The position numbers were made by a program, and so were the translations under genes. Positions 1 to 8,543 of a stretch of 64,000 bases of DNA are shown piece by piece (the stretch's first letter is position 1; the number at the start of each line of letters is the position of its first letter). Source of the stretch: Sphingomonas kaistensis (GTDB lineage: Bacteria; Pseudomonadota; Alphaproteobacteria; Sphingomonadales; Sphingomonadaceae). The notes beneath the pieces were generated by a model that was not told where the DNA came from, did no database searches, and saw nothing but the letters and a program-made list of their open reading frames with translations. The DNA lies in NCBI RefSeq assembly GCF_011927725.1, contig NZ_JAATJC010000001.1, positions 1,433,001-1,497,000 of the forward strand, written 5' to 3'.

Positions 1-624
1 CGCCGCGCCATGCTCCAGCAGCTTGATCTGGTCGGCCTCGGGAAGGCTGTCGAACATGCTCATCTGGAACTCGAGCGTCTCGAGCTGGTCGACCGGCTTG
101 CCCGCTGCCTTGGCGGCCTTGGTGATGATCGCCTCGGCGCCCTGCTCACCGGTCTTGCCCAGCTTCTGCGCCTGCAGCACCGACAGCATCATTGAGGCGA
201 AGAAGGGCTTGAACTGGTCGAACGCGGTGGGAGGCGCGCCGAGCTCGGCAAGCGCTGCGGCGAAGTCCTTCTTGCCCTTGTCGCTGAGCTTGGAGGTCAG
301 CGGCTTGCCGTCGGTGGCGATCGCATACTTCTGCATCAGGGGCCCGACCGCGGCGGGATCGGGCTGGATGATTTCCAGATACACCTTGCCCGAGCGGTCG
401 AACGCCGAGCGGACCTCGTCGTTGAACCAGTCGGTCTTGCCGTCGAGCGCGTGGAAGGTGCCGAACAGGTAGACGGTGGTGTCGGCGTCCTTGACCATCC
501 ACAGGGCGGGATCGGTATCGGGCAGTGTGGCGGCCGGGGCCGGGGCGGCGGCGGTCTGGGCCAGCGACGGCGCGGAAAGGCCGAGCGCGGTGCCGAAAAG
601 GATCGAACGGAACAGCTTCAACAT
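1..624 (-). CDS. TraB/GumN family secreted protein (partial, C-terminus outside window)
   Basis: The frame runs off the window edge after 208 codons. The start at 624 is preceded by AGGGAG at a suitable distance. Residues 1-22 look like a Sec signal peptide (hydrophobic core, SLAQ near the cleavage point), then a proline/alanine linker. The family block follows: LWMVKDADTTVYLF, then the GxxH motif GTFH at residues 55-58. TraB/GumN proteins belong to a superfamily with proposed metal-dependent hydrolase or regulatory roles, and no substrate can be assigned here. It is the first of three paralogues on the same strand (with 2132-2962 and 3046-3942). Exact function is unknown. Confidence 0.85.
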   Translation of the reverse strand, partial: MLKLFRSILFGTALGLSAPSLAQTAAAPAPAATLPDTDPALWMVKDADTTVYLFGTFHALDGKTDWFNDEVRSAFDRSGKVYLEIIQPDPAAVGPLMQKYAIATDGKPLTSKLSDKGKKDFAAALAELGAPPTAFDQFKPFFASMMLSVLQAQKLGKTGEQGAEAIITKAAKAAGKPVDQLETLEFQMSMFDSLPEADQIKLLEHGAA

Positions 625-664
625 GGTGGTTTCTCCCTTGAACTGATTGATGGCGTGAAAAAAG

Positions 665-1330
665 TCAGCGGTATTTGAGCCAGGCCCAGACCGCGAAGTT
701 GATGCAGAAGGCGGCAAGCAGGATCAGCATGACGCTGCCGATCCCGATCGCACCGATCAGGCCGCCGCGGGCGAGTAGCCAGGCGGCGGGCAGTGCGAGC
801 GCCAGGAAGTAGAAGGCGAGGCTGTTGGCCCACAGGTAAGCCTGCTGTTCGTGGTCGTCGATCGAGCGATGATAGAGGACTAGGGTGCCGGCCAGCGTCA
901 CCACCAGCCCCACCGCCGCGACGGCCGCGAGGCGTGGATCGAGCGGGCCATTGCTGAACAGCGACGTACCCGGCTGCCCGTCGCCAGCGAATCCGATCAG
1001 CACGCCAATCGGCATTCCCGCCGCGAACAGGACCCACATCATCTTGCTGTAGCGCTTCTCATAGGCACTTCGCCCGGAGCGCCGCCAATGCGCGCTTAGC
1101 TTCCAGCAGGACCAGCCGAGTGCGGTGGCAGCGATCACCGCGCCGGCCAGCAGGGCGGCGCCGCGCGGCTTGAGCAGACTCTGTTCGAACGAGGCGACCA
1201 CGATCCCGGCGATCAGGCCGACGCTGAACACCAGCGCGATCGCCGCCAGCACCAGCAGGACGAGCCGGACCGGCAGCGACAGGCGCGAGGGCGTGTCGGC
1301 GGTGACGGTGGCGGCGGCAAGCTCGGTCAT
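665..1330 (-). CDS. Multi-pass membrane protein of an HTH/membrane cassette
   Basis: A 221-residue protein with about six hydrophobic segments (roughly residues 20-45, 55-75, 95-115, 130-150, 165-185 and 190-215) and no recognised catalytic motif. Its ATG overlaps the stop of the upstream HTH gene (ATGA), and GAGG lies seven bases ahead, so the two are translationally coupled. Small XRE regulators are often encoded beside membrane proteins of unknown role, and this cassette (166-aa membrane protein, XRE regulator, this protein) fits that pattern. I do not recognise the family with confidence. Confidence 0.75.
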   Translation of the reverse strand: MTELAAATVTADTPSRLSLPVRLVLLVLAAIALVFSVGLIAGIVVASFEQSLLKPRGAALLAGAVIAATALGWSCWKLSAHWRRSGRSAYEKRYSKMMWVLFAAGMPIGVLIGFAGDGQPGTSLFSNGPLDPRLAAVAAVGLVVTLAGTLVLYHRSIDDHEQQAYLWANSLAFYFLALALPAAWLLARGGLIGAIGIGSVMLILLAAFCINFAVWAWLKYR

Positions 1331-1527
1331 TGGTGGTCCTCATCGGAAAAGATCTGCTCGATCGGCTGCTCGAACAGCCGCGCGAGTTTGAAGGCGAGGG
1401 GAAGCGAGGGGTCGTACTTGCCGGTCTCGATCGCGTTCACCGCTTGGCGCGAGACGTCGAGATGCGAGGCGAGCTCGGCCTGGCTCCAGCCGCGTTCGGC
1501 ACGCAGGACACGGAGGCGATTGTTCAT
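1327..1527 (-). CDS. Small XRE/Cro-CI family transcriptional regulator
   Basis: A 66-residue protein that is almost entirely one helix-turn-helix domain: WSQAELASHLDVSRQAVNAIE at residues 19-39 gives the recognition helix, with the usual ending 'KLARLFEQPIEQIF'. This is the compact YgzD-like type with no sensor domain. Its ATG overlaps the stop of the preceding membrane protein (ATGA), and a strong AGGAGGA ribosome-binding site lies just ahead. It sits between two membrane-protein genes and probably controls their shared promoter. Inverted repeats at 2045-2107 are candidate operators. Confidence 0.88.
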   Translation of the reverse strand: MNNRLRVLRAERGWSQAELASHLDVSRQAVNAIETGKYDPSLPLAFKLARLFEQPIEQIFSDEDHQ

Positions 1528-2024
1528 CCTTCCTCCTCGTCCCGTTCGTCCACGCCGATCGCAGGCGACCAGACCAGGAAGGTGGCCGGGAGGATCAGGA
1601 TCGCGAGCATGATCCCGATGCAGAGCTGCTGCCAGGCCTCGGCACTGGCCGGCATCGGGAGCCTGAGATCGGTCGCCAGATAAGCGTAGACCGTCGCGGC
1701 GCAGACCAAGGCAGACAGGGCGGTGTACGCCTTGGACATGGCCGACAGCCGCAGCCCGGCCTGGAATTCGTCAAGCTTTTCACGCCTTCCGCCGACCACG
1801 ATCCTGGCCAGGGTCGAGCTCGCCACCGTTATCATCGCGGCCAGCGCGGCGACCCTCAGGAGGCCTCCGACAAAATCGGTGATGCCGCCGGTCGGGCCAG
1901 GCGCCAGCTTCAGGATGGCGCCGACGGGATAGGCGACAAGCGCGAAAATGGTCAGCATCCGCAGCGTCGGCGTCGACAGGTCGAGCGTGGTGTCTCTGGG
2001 ACTGATGCGGGTGCGGTACGTCAT
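1524..2024 (-). CDS. Four-helix membrane protein, first gene of HTH cassette
   Basis: A 166-residue protein with four predicted membrane segments (about residues 22-45, 50-72, 98-118 and 132-152) and an acidic cytoplasmic tail ending DERDEEEG. The arrangement resembles the DUF2975-type membrane proteins that accompany small XRE regulators, but I cannot confirm that family by eye. It is the promoter-proximal gene of a three-gene overlapping operon (2024 to 665). The start was chosen because the frame opens here just downstream of a promoter-like region rich in TTGACA-type sequences. Confidence 0.75.
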   Translation of the reverse strand: MTYRTRISPRDTTLDLSTPTLRMLTIFALVAYPVGAILKLAPGPTGGITDFVGGLLRVAALAAMITVASSTLARIVVGGRREKLDEFQAGLRLSAMSKAYTALSALVCAATVYAYLATDLRLPMPASAEAWQQLCIGIMLAILILPATFLVWSPAIGVDERDEEEG

Positions 2025-2044
2025 GGATGGCCTGTCAAGTTAGG

Positions 2045-2107
2045 CTGACTTGTTGTCAGGTCTGCTTGACTATGGCGATTCGCTTTCTGTGTCAAGCGAC
2101 CCTGACA
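2045..2107 (-). promoter_or_regulatory. Candidate promoter/operator of the HTH cassette
   Basis: The gap between the cassette and the next TraB gene holds several copies of a TGTCA/TGACA element. CTGAC and GTCAG at 2045-2049 and 2055-2059 form a perfect inverted repeat. TGTCA at 2090-2094 and TGACA at 2103-2107 form another with an 8-base spacer. On the minus strand TTGACA (2095-2090) could be a -35 box, with a weak TAGTCA -10 at 2072-2067. Binding by the cassette's XRE protein is inference. Confidence 0.4.
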
Positions 2108-2131
2108 GAAAGTCAGTGGTGCTTGTCGCGG

Positions 2132-2962
2132 CTAGTTGATGCGACCGCTGCGAATGCCCGCCGCCGCGAGCTTTGCCTGCACGCTATCGCTGCCGACGAG
2201 ATGGCCGGTGCCGACCGCCACGAACACCGTCCCCGGTTGCTCCAGCCGCTGCGCGATCCACTGCGCCCAGGCCGTGTTGCGATCGGTGAACAGGCGGCGA
2301 TAGGCTTGCGGCGATTGGGTCCGGACCGCTCCGACCACGGCTTCGATCGGGCGCGAATCCCCGCGGTTCCAGCCGTCGACCATGGTCCTGAGGTAAGGCG
2401 CGAGCGACTGTTCGGGATGCGGGGGCGGGGCCACGGCAGCGGCGGCGGCGGCCGGCCGGGCCGGCGAGGGCAGCGACTGGTACATGCGCAGCTGCTCGTC
2501 GAAGCTTTCGAGGCCGATGATCGGCTTGCCGTCGGCATCGGCGGCGCGGGCAAGCACCATGTCCGCGCCGAACTGGACGCTGAGGCCTGCTTGCCGGGCC
2601 GACTGGACGGTCGCCTTGGCCAGCGACAGGCCCGACCCCTGCGGGGCGGCGACGGGCCTGGGCGGTTCGGTCGGGATCAGGGTTTCCAGCACCAACGTCG
2701 AACTGGCGTCGAAGGCGAGGCGCACGGCGTGGTCGAACCAGTGGGTGCGGCCATCGTGGGTGTGGATGGTGCCGAACAGGTAGATGGTGGTGTCGGCGTC
2801 GCTGACCACCCATAGCGAGGGGCGGGCGCAGCTGGCCTCGTCATGGGGAAGGGTGGTGGGATATTCGGGCCGAGCGGATGAAGGGCTTGCAGTCAGCAGC
2901 GTCAGCCCCGCCAGGGCCAGCAGCACATGCCGGGCGCGCGGGGCCCAGCCCATCCGATCCAT
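2132..2962 (-). CDS. TraB/GumN family secreted protein
   Basis: A 276-residue paralogue of the genes on either side. Residues 1-30 contain a basic start and a hydrophobic segment ending in an alanine-rich cleavage region. The conserved core has GTIH at residues 64-67 and the C-terminal signature AVGTGHLVGSDSV near residues 245-257. The central part differs from the paralogues by an Ala/Pro-rich stretch around residues 165-180, where the other copies keep a regular helix. Metal binding through the GxxH histidine has been proposed for the family. The product is probably periplasmic or outer-membrane associated. The start is supported only by a G-rich stretch upstream. Confidence 0.82.
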   Translation of the reverse strand: MDRMGWAPRARHVLLALAGLTLLTASPSSARPEYPTTLPHDEASCARPSLWVVSDADTTIYLFGTIHTHDGRTHWFDHAVRLAFDASSTLVLETLIPTEPPRPVAAPQGSGLSLAKATVQSARQAGLSVQFGADMVLARAADADGKPIIGLESFDEQLRMYQSLPSPARPAAAAAAVAPPPHPEQSLAPYLRTMVDGWNRGDSRPIEAVVGAVRTQSPQAYRRLFTDRNTAWAQWIAQRLEQPGTVFVAVGTGHLVGSDSVQAKLAAAGIRSGRIN

Positions 2963-3045
2963 CGACGACCCCCCGGCCCTCAGTGTAGAGGGGGAGTGTC
3001 GCCAGCCTGCGGACTCCTGTCAACGCCTTGGAAGGCGTGAGGAAA

Positions 3046-3942
3046 TCACTGGATACGAGTGACTTTCAGGCCACGCTTGGCAAGCATCGCCTGGACCGAG
3101 TCCGCGCCCGCCAGATGGCCCGCGCCAACCGCCACCATCACCGTGCCGGGCTGGCCCATCCGGGTTTCGATCCACCGCGTCCAGTTGGCGTTGCGCTGCT
3201 TCAGCAGCAGGTCGGCAAGCGCCGGATTGCTGTCCATCTCGGCATTGAAGCTGCGGCCGATGGCGGCGACGTCGCCGCGCGCCCAGGCGCTCAGCATGGC
3301 GTCGAATTGCTTGCTGACCGCGGCCGGACTTTCGAGCGTGCCGAGCAGTAGCGATTGCTGGGCGCTTTCGGGCAGCAGGTCGAAGAAGCGCAACTGCTCC
3401 TCGTTGGTCTCGAGCTGGCCGATCGGCTTGCCGGCCGCGGCGAAGCGGGCCTTGAGCTTGGACTCGACGCCTTCCTCATGCTTGAGGTCCATCGCCCCGA
3501 ACTGCGGGCCCAACAGCGCCAGCGCGACCGCCCAGGTCTCCATCCGGTCGAGCGAGGCGGGGGCCATCCGGCTCTTGGCGATGGCGGTGGCGAGCGCGGC
3601 CCGTTTGTCCCGTGGCACCCGGTCGAGCACCGGCGGCAGGCCGGGCGAGGTCGCAAGCTTCATCATGGTCGCGGCGAACGCGGCCGGATTGGCGGTGTCG
3701 ACGATCGTCTCCAGCACCAGGCCCTGCGAATCGTCGGCGGCACGCTCCAGCACCGGGCTGACCCAGCGCGCGCCCTGCGGAAGCAGGTGAATGGTGCCGA
3801 ACAGGTAGACGGTGGTGTCGCGGTCGGCGACCTTCCACAACGCGGGTCGGGGCTCGGCGAGGGCCTGGGCGGAAGCCGGCCCCGACCCGAGCGCAGCAAG
3901 GCCGAGGGCAGCCAAGCCCTTGCGAAACCAGTTCAGTTGCAA
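3046..3942 (-). CDS. TraB/GumN family secreted protein (TTG start)
   Basis: A 298-residue TraB/GumN paralogue. The frame stays open to 4023, but that would overlap the divergent glyQ start. A TTG at 3942-3940 has AGGAG (3954-3950) seven bases ahead and opens directly into a signal peptide ([19 protein letters not shown], then PASAQA), so it is the likelier start. GTIH lies at residues 49-52, and the C-terminal motif [13 protein letters not shown] is near the end. It is the most typical of the three copies: catalytic-core spacing is conserved and no insertion is seen. Its function is not known. Confidence 0.85.
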   Translation of the reverse strand: MQLNWFRKGLAALGLAALGSGPASAQALAEPRPALWKVADRDTTVYLFGTIHLLPQGARWVSPVLERAADDSQGLVLETIVDTANPAAFAATMMKLATSPGLPPVLDRVPRDKRAALATAIAKSRMAPASLDRMETWAVALALLGPQFGAMDLKHEEGVESKLKARFAAAGKPIGQLETNEEQLRFFDLLPESAQQSLLLGTLESPAAVSKQFDAMLSAWARGDVAAIGRSFNAEMDSNPALADLLLKQRNANWTRWIETRMGQPGTVMVAVGAGHLAGADSVQAMLAKRGLKVTRIQ

Positions 3943-3983
3943 ACCCACGCTCCTATCCGCTTGGCCCCTCATGTGGGAGCCGC

Positions 3984-4013
3984 TTGCCCCGCTGCCAAGC
4001 TCCGTCCTATGGC
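3984..4013 (+). promoter_or_regulatory. Putative glyQ promoter
   Basis: TTGCCC at 3984-3989 and TATGGC at 4008-4013 are separated by 18 bases. The glyQ ATG follows only eight bases after the -10 element, and no Shine-Dalgarno sequence is visible, so the transcript may be leaderless. This is inferred from sequence and from similar spacing at other genes in the window. Confidence 0.35.
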
Positions 4014-4021
4014 CCCGCCCC

Positions 4022-4900
4022 ATGACCGCGCCTGCGCCCCTCAGCTTCCAGGACCTGATCCTGACCCTTCACCGCTACTGGTCGGAGAAGGGCTGCCTGA
4101 TCCTTCAGCCCTATGACCTGGAAATGGGCGCCGGCACCTTCCACCCGGCCACCGTGTTGCGCGCGCTCGGCCCCGATCCGTGGAACTGCGCCTACGTCCA
4201 GCCCTGCCGTCGCCCGACCGACGGCCGCTATGGCGAGAATCCCAACCGGCTGGGCGCTTATTACCAGTATCAGGTGATGCTGAAGCCGAGCCCGCCCAAC
4301 CTCCAGCAGCTGTATCTCGACAGCCTGACCGCGATCGGGATCGACGTCACGGCGCACGACATCCGCTTCGTCGAGGACGATTGGGAGAGCCCGACGCTCG
4401 GCGCCTGGGGCCTTGGCTGGGAAGTCTGGTGCGACGGGATGGAGGTGACCCAGTTCACCTATTTCCAGCAGGTCGGCGGGTTCGACTGCTCGCCGGTCGC
4501 GGGCGAACTGACCTACGGGCTGGAACGGCTGGCGATGTACATCCAGGGCGTCGACGACGTCTACGACCTCAAGTTCAACAGCCCCGGCCCGGGCGGCTGG
4601 CAGGCGACCTATGGCGACGTCTTCCTCGCCAACGAAAAGCAGATGAGCGAGTGGAATTTCGAGGTCGCCGGGACCGAGCGGCTGTTCGATGCCTTCCGCA
4701 AGGCAGCCGAGGAATGCCAGAACTGCCTGGAGCGCAAGCTTGCGATCCCCGCCTATGAGCAGGCGATCAAGGCCAGCCACATCTTCAACACGCTGCAGGC
4801 GCGCGGGGTGATCTCAGTCGCCGAGCGGCAGGCCTATATCGGCCGGGTCCGCGACCTGGCCAAGGCCGCGTGCGGCGCCTGGCTGGAGTCGGCCAAGTGA
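4022..4900 (+). CDS. glyQ: Glycine--tRNA ligase alpha subunit
   Basis: The 292-residue class II synthetase alpha chain of the alpha2beta2 bacterial glycyl-tRNA synthetase, which activates glycine and charges tRNA-Gly in the cytoplasm. The N-terminal block ([20 protein letters not shown]), [19 protein letters not shown] and the motif region [19 protein letters not shown] are all present. Length matches the family. The frame continues 70 codons upstream inside the antisense TraB gene. The ATG at 4022 is chosen because the conserved protein begins there. The stop overlaps the GTG of glyS (GTGA), so the two subunits are translationally coupled. Confidence 0.97.
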   Translation: MTAPAPLSFQDLILTLHRYWSEKGCLILQPYDLEMGAGTFHPATVLRALGPDPWNCAYVQPCRRPTDGRYGENPNRLGAYYQYQVMLKPSPPNLQQLYLDSLTAIGIDVTAHDIRFVEDDWESPTLGAWGLGWEVWCDGMEVTQFTYFQQVGGFDCSPVAGELTYGLERLAMYIQGVDDVYDLKFNSPGPGGWQATYGDVFLANEKQMSEWNFEVAGTERLFDAFRKAAEECQNCLERKLAIPAYEQAIKASHIFNTLQARGVISVAERQAYIGRVRDLAKAACGAWLESAK

Positions 4901-7017
4901 GCCGCGCGGACTTCCTGCTCGAACTGTTGTCGGAAGAAATTCCGGCGCGGATGCAGGCGCGGGCGCGCAACGACCTGGCGCGGATGTTCGCCGAGGAGCT
5001 GGCCAAGGCCGGGCTCGAGGCGGAGGAGATCGAGACCTTCGCGACCCCGCGGCGGCTGGGGCTGATCGCGCGTGGGCTGCCGCTGGCGACGGCGGCGGTC
5101 AGCGAGGAGCTGAAGGGCCCGCGTTCGTCGGCGCCGCCGCAGGCGCTGGAAGGCTTCCTGCGCAAGACCGGGCTGACGCAGGATCAGCTCGTCGACCGCG
5201 ACGGCGTCTATTTCGCGGTGATCGACAAGCCGGGCCAGCCGAGCGCTGCGGTGCTGGGCGGGGCGATCGAGCGGATCATCCGCAATTTCCCGTGGCCCAA
5301 GTCGATGCGCTGGGGCGCGGCATCGGCGAGCAATGCCTCCTTGCGCTGGGTGCGACCGTTGCAGGGCATCGTCGCGCTGCTGGGTGACGCGATCGTGCCG
5401 GTCGAGGTCGAGGGCCTCACCAGCGGCGCGACCACGGTCGGCCATCGCTTCCACCATCCCGGCCCGATCACGCTCGGCGGGGCGAGCGACTATGCCGAGA
5501 AGCTGCGGGCCTGCCACGTGATCATCGACGCCGACGAGCGGGCGACGATCATCCGCGACCGCGCGCGCGGGCTGGCCGCCGAGACCGGACTAACCCTGGT
5601 CGAGGACGAGGGGCTGGTCGCGGAGAATGCCGGGCTGACCGAATGGCCGGTGCCTTTGCTCGGCCGGTTCGACGCCGACTATCTCGACGTCCCGCCCGAG
5701 GTCATCCAGCTGACCGCGCGGACCAACCAGAAGTATTTCGTGCTGCGCGATGATAGCGGCGAGCTGGCCCCGGCCTTCATCTGCACCGCCAATATCGAGG
5801 CGAGCGACGGCGGCGCCGCGATCGTCGCCGGTAACCAGCGGGTGCTGGCAGCGCGGCTCAGTGACGCGCGCTTCTTCTGGGAGCAGGACCTCAAGATCCC
5901 GCTCGACGAGCAGGCGGCCAAGCTGTCCGGCATCGTCTTTCACGAGAAACTCGGCACCGTCGCCGAGCGCGTTGGGCGCATCGCCGACCTCGCGGAATGG
6001 CTGGCGATCGAGGCGATCGTTCCCGGCTGCGACCCCGACCACGCCCGCCGCGCGGCGGAGCTCAGCAAGGCCGACCTCGTCACCGGCATGGTCGGCGAAT
6101 TTCCCGAATTGCAGGGCCTGATCGGCGGCTACCTCGCCGAAGCGCAGGGCGAGCCCAAGGCCGTCGCCCAGGCGGTGCGCGACCATTACAAGCCGGTCGG
6201 GCAGGGCGACGAGGTGCCGACGGCGCCGGTGACAGTGGCGGTGGCGTTGGCCGACAAGCTGGACACGCTGCGCCAGTTCTTCGGTGCCGGCATGCCGCCG
6301 ACCGGCAGCAAGGACCCCTTCGCGCTGCGCCGTGCCGCGCTGGGTGTGATCCAGATCGTCACCGAGAACGGGCTGCGACTGCCGATTGCCGAGGGCGACC
6401 TGCTCGACTTCTTCGCGGATCGGCTGAAGGTCCAGCAGCGCGAGGCGGGCGTTCGCCATGACCTGATCGACGCGGTCTTCGCGCTGGGCGGAGAGGACGA
6501 TCTTGTCCGCGTCCTCGCCCGCGTGTCGGCGCTTCAGGCCTTCGTCGAAGGCGGCGAAGGAGCCAATCTGCTCGCCGGCTACAAGCGGGCGGCCAATATC
6601 CTCAAGAAGGAGAATTGGGACCTGCCGCGGGTGATGGCGTCGCCGGGAGAGCAGGCGATCCCGCAGACCGGCGAGGAAGACCCGCTGGTCGGGATCGACC
6701 AGTCGCCCGCACTCGCGGCCTCGGTCGCGGGGCAAGCGTTGGGCTCCGACCTGCCGGCCGATGCGCCGGCGGCGGAGCGGGCGCTGGTGATGGTGCTCGA
6801 CGAGGCCGAGCCGCGCGCCCGCAAGGCCGTCGAGGAGGAGGATTTCGGAGGCGCGATGGCGGCGCTGGCGTCGCTGCGCGGACCGATCGATGCCTTCTTC
6901 GAGCAGGTGACGGTGAACGACGCCGACACGGATGTGCGCCGGCGTCGCCTCAACCTCCTCGCCCGCTTCCGCAACGCCGTTCACGGCGTCGCGGATTTCT
7001 CGCGGATCGAAGGCTAG
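4897..7017 (+). CDS. glyS: Glycine--tRNA ligase beta subunit
   Basis: The 706-residue beta subunit, which supplies tRNA recognition for the GlyQ/GlyS heterotetramer. The N-terminus ([17 protein letters not shown]) and the internal signature [21 protein letters not shown] around residue 350 are typical. The C-terminal 100 residues form the DALR-type anticodon-binding region, with [20 protein letters not shown] near the end. The GTG start at 4897 overlaps the glyQ stop. It ends six bases before the convergent gene at 7024, so the two share almost no intergenic space. Confidence 0.97.
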   Translation: MSRADFLLELLSEEIPARMQARARNDLARMFAEELAKAGLEAEEIETFATPRRLGLIARGLPLATAAVSEELKGPRSSAPPQALEGFLRKTGLTQDQLVDRDGVYFAVIDKPGQPSAAVLGGAIERIIRNFPWPKSMRWGAASASNASLRWVRPLQGIVALLGDAIVPVEVEGLTSGATTVGHRFHHPGPITLGGASDYAEKLRACHVIIDADERATIIRDRARGLAAETGLTLVEDEGLVAENAGLTEWPVPLLGRFDADYLDVPPEVIQLTARTNQKYFVLRDDSGELAPAFICTANIEASDGGAAIVAGNQRVLAARLSDARFFWEQDLKIPLDEQAAKLSGIVFHEKLGTVAERVGRIADLAEWLAIEAIVPGCDPDHARRAAELSKADLVTGMVGEFPELQGLIGGYLAEAQGEPKAVAQAVRDHYKPVGQGDEVPTAPVTVAVALADKLDTLRQFFGAGMPPTGSKDPFALRRAALGVIQIVTENGLRLPIAEGDLLDFFADRLKVQQREAGVRHDLIDAVFALGGEDDLVRVLARVSALQAFVEGGEGANLLAGYKRAANILKKENWDLPRVMASPGEQAIPQTGEEDPLVGIDQSPALAASVAGQALGSDLPADAPAAERALVMVLDEAEPRARKAVEEEDFGGAMAALASLRGPIDAFFEQVTVNDADTDVRRRRLNLLARFRNAVHGVADFSRIEG

Positions 7018-7023
7018 TCCGAC

Positions 7024-7419
7024 TTAGCGGCGGTCGCCGTCGAGCGGGCGGCGGTCGTAATTGTCCGGCACGCCGTCACGGTCGAGATCGCGGCGCGGCG
7101 CGTTGAGGTCGTCGGGGTGGCGGTCGCGCAGGCGGTCGTCGACATACGGGTCGGCGCGGCCGGCGGGGGTCGCCACCGCAGCGGCGCGGGCGGCGGCTTC
7201 GCGGCGGTCCGCCTCGTCCCGCAATTCCTTCTCGCGCGTCGCCCAGGTCGCGTCGCGATCCTTTTCGCGGGCTTCCAGCGCCTTACGTGACGTCACTTCC
7301 TCATTGTAGCGGCTCTTCCACTTGCTGCGGCCGCCGCTGGTCATCCAGGCTCCGACCAGGAAGCCAAGCACGAAGACCAGTCCGAGGATGATCCACTGGT
7401 CGGTGGTGAAGTTGGTCAT
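7024..7419 (-). CDS. Single-pass membrane protein with charged coiled coil and Asp-rich tail
   Basis: A 131-residue protein. Residues 8-26 form one transmembrane helix (IILGLVFVLGFLVGAW). A highly charged Arg/Glu/Lys segment (about 30-80) is likely helical or coiled-coil. The C-terminus holds DLDRDGVPDNYDRRP, which resembles a calcium-binding thrombospondin type-3 repeat (DxDxDGxxDxxD). AGGGA eight bases upstream supports the start. It lies downstream of the pilus operon on the same strand but is separated by a strong hairpin (7471-7502), so it is probably its own unit. No known function. Confidence 0.7.
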   Translation of the reverse strand: MTNFTTDQWIILGLVFVLGFLVGAWMTSGGRSKWKSRYNEEVTSRKALEAREKDRDATWATREKELRDEADRREAAARAAAVATPAGRADPYVDDRLRDRHPDDLNAPRRDLDRDGVPDNYDRRPLDGDRR

Positions 7420-7451
7420 GCCGATATTCCCTGTCGTCGCGAGTGCGGTTG

Positions 7452-7466
7452 CGTAACGACATTACG
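7452..7466. repeat. Palindrome upstream of the 7024-7419 gene
   Basis: CGTAA (7452-7456) and TTACG (7462-7466) form a perfect five-base inverted repeat with a five-base spacer, 33 bases upstream of the start at 7419. It could be an operator or part of the downstream side of the tad terminator. No regulator is assigned. Confidence 0.3.
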
Positions 7467-7470
7467 ACGA

Positions 7471-7502
7471 AGGGCGGCCGATGGTTCCCCACCGACCGCC
7501 CT
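7471..7502 (-). terminator. Hairpin at the end of the tad pilus operon
   Basis: On the minus strand, 7502-7489 pairs with 7484-7471 in a 14-base-pair stem (two G-U wobbles) closed by a GGAA tetraloop. It lies 27 bases after the tadC stop. The following bases are only moderately T-rich, so it could be an intrinsic terminator or an RNA 3'-end stabiliser. Confidence 0.6.
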
Positions 7503-7528
7503 CCGGGCCCCACGCCGGACGGGAAGGC

Positions 7529-8530
7529 TTAGCCGCCGCCGATCATGCTGTCGCTGATCGAGCAGGCCGCCGGGCCAAGGATGACCACGAACAGCACCGG
7601 AAGAATGAACAGGATCAGCGGCACGGTCATGATGGCGGGAAGGCGCGCGGCCTTTTCCTCTGCCCGCATCATGCGGTCGTTGCGGAATTCGGCCGACAGG
7701 ACGCGCAGTGCCGACGCCAGCGGCGTGCCGTATTTCTCGGTCTGAATCATGGTGGTGACCACGCCGCGCACGGCTTCGAGGTCGACCCGGCTGGCGAGAT
7801 TGTCGAACGCCTGGCGCCGCTCGTTGAGGAAGCCCAGTTCGATCGAGGTCAGGCCGAATTCGTCGCCGAGTTCGGGATAGGCCTTGCCCAGTTCGCGAGC
7901 GACCCGGCTGAACGCGGCGTCGACGGTGAGACCGGCCTCGGCGCAGATGACCAGGAGGTCGAGCGCGTCGGGAAGACCCTTGCGGACCGCGACGCTGCGC
8001 TTGTTGATCTTGTTCTTCAGCCACAGGTCGGGCGCCTTGTAGGATCCGATCAGGGTGCCGGCGACCAGCGCATATTTCTTGAACGCGCCCCAATCGGGGA
8101 AGCTGTCGAAGACGTAGACGGCAAGGATCGCGAGGCCGCCCAGCACCACCGGCAGGATCAGCCGGCCGAAGATGATGAAGAAGGCGAGGTCCTTGGTGCG
8201 GATGCCGGCCTGCAGCAGCTTGACCTGGATGTCCTGGATCTGGCTGCCCTGGATCATCTTGAACGTGGACAGGATGCCGCGGACCTTGTCGGCCGCTTCG
8301 TTCTTGTTGATCAGGCTTTTGCGCTTGTTGGTCGAGGCGACGATGCCCGCCTTGAGCTGCTCGCGCCGTTCGTTGAGCGCCTTGACCCGGCGGGCCATCG
8401 GATCGCGCACGGTGGTCGCGGCATAGATGGCGATGATCACCGCCAGGGTCGCGATCCCGGTGAGGAGGGTGGCGACCCAGATGACGTCGACGCCGAGGAG
8501 GGTGGGCCCGGAGGCCGCTGCGGGTTGCAT
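7529..8530 (-). CDS. tadC: Tad pilus inner-membrane protein TadC (type II secretion F family)
   Basis: A 333-residue inner-membrane platform protein of the Flp/Tad pilus machine. There is an N-terminal membrane helix (about 15-38), two central helices (about 120-170) and a C-terminal helix (about 300-322) flanking the cytoplasmic GspF domain. That domain carries KGLPDALDLLVICAEAGLTV, a signature of the family. TadC works with TadB and the CpaF ATPase to polymerise Flp pilin. It is the last gene of the cpaB-tadC operon, 13 bases after tadB, with a GGGG ribosome-binding stretch. Confidence 0.93.
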   Translation of the reverse strand: MQPAAASGPTLLGVDVIWVATLLTGIATLAVIIAIYAATTVRDPMARRVKALNERREQLKAGIVASTNKRKSLINKNEAADKVRGILSTFKMIQGSQIQDIQVKLLQAGIRTKDLAFFIIFGRLILPVVLGGLAILAVYVFDSFPDWGAFKKYALVAGTLIGSYKAPDLWLKNKINKRSVAVRKGLPDALDLLVICAEAGLTVDAAFSRVARELGKAYPELGDEFGLTSIELGFLNERRQAFDNLASRVDLEAVRGVVTTMIQTEKYGTPLASALRVLSAEFRNDRMMRAEEKAARLPAIMTVPLILFILPVLFVVILGPAACSISDSMIGGG

Positions 8531-8543
8531 CTGCTTGTTGCCC

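Noticed and set aside
5590..6984. Long open frame on the minus strand (about 464 codons) inside glyS
   Set aside because: It is antisense to a complete, well-conserved synthetase, has an Arg/Gly/His-rich shadow composition and matches no family. High GC creates such frames.
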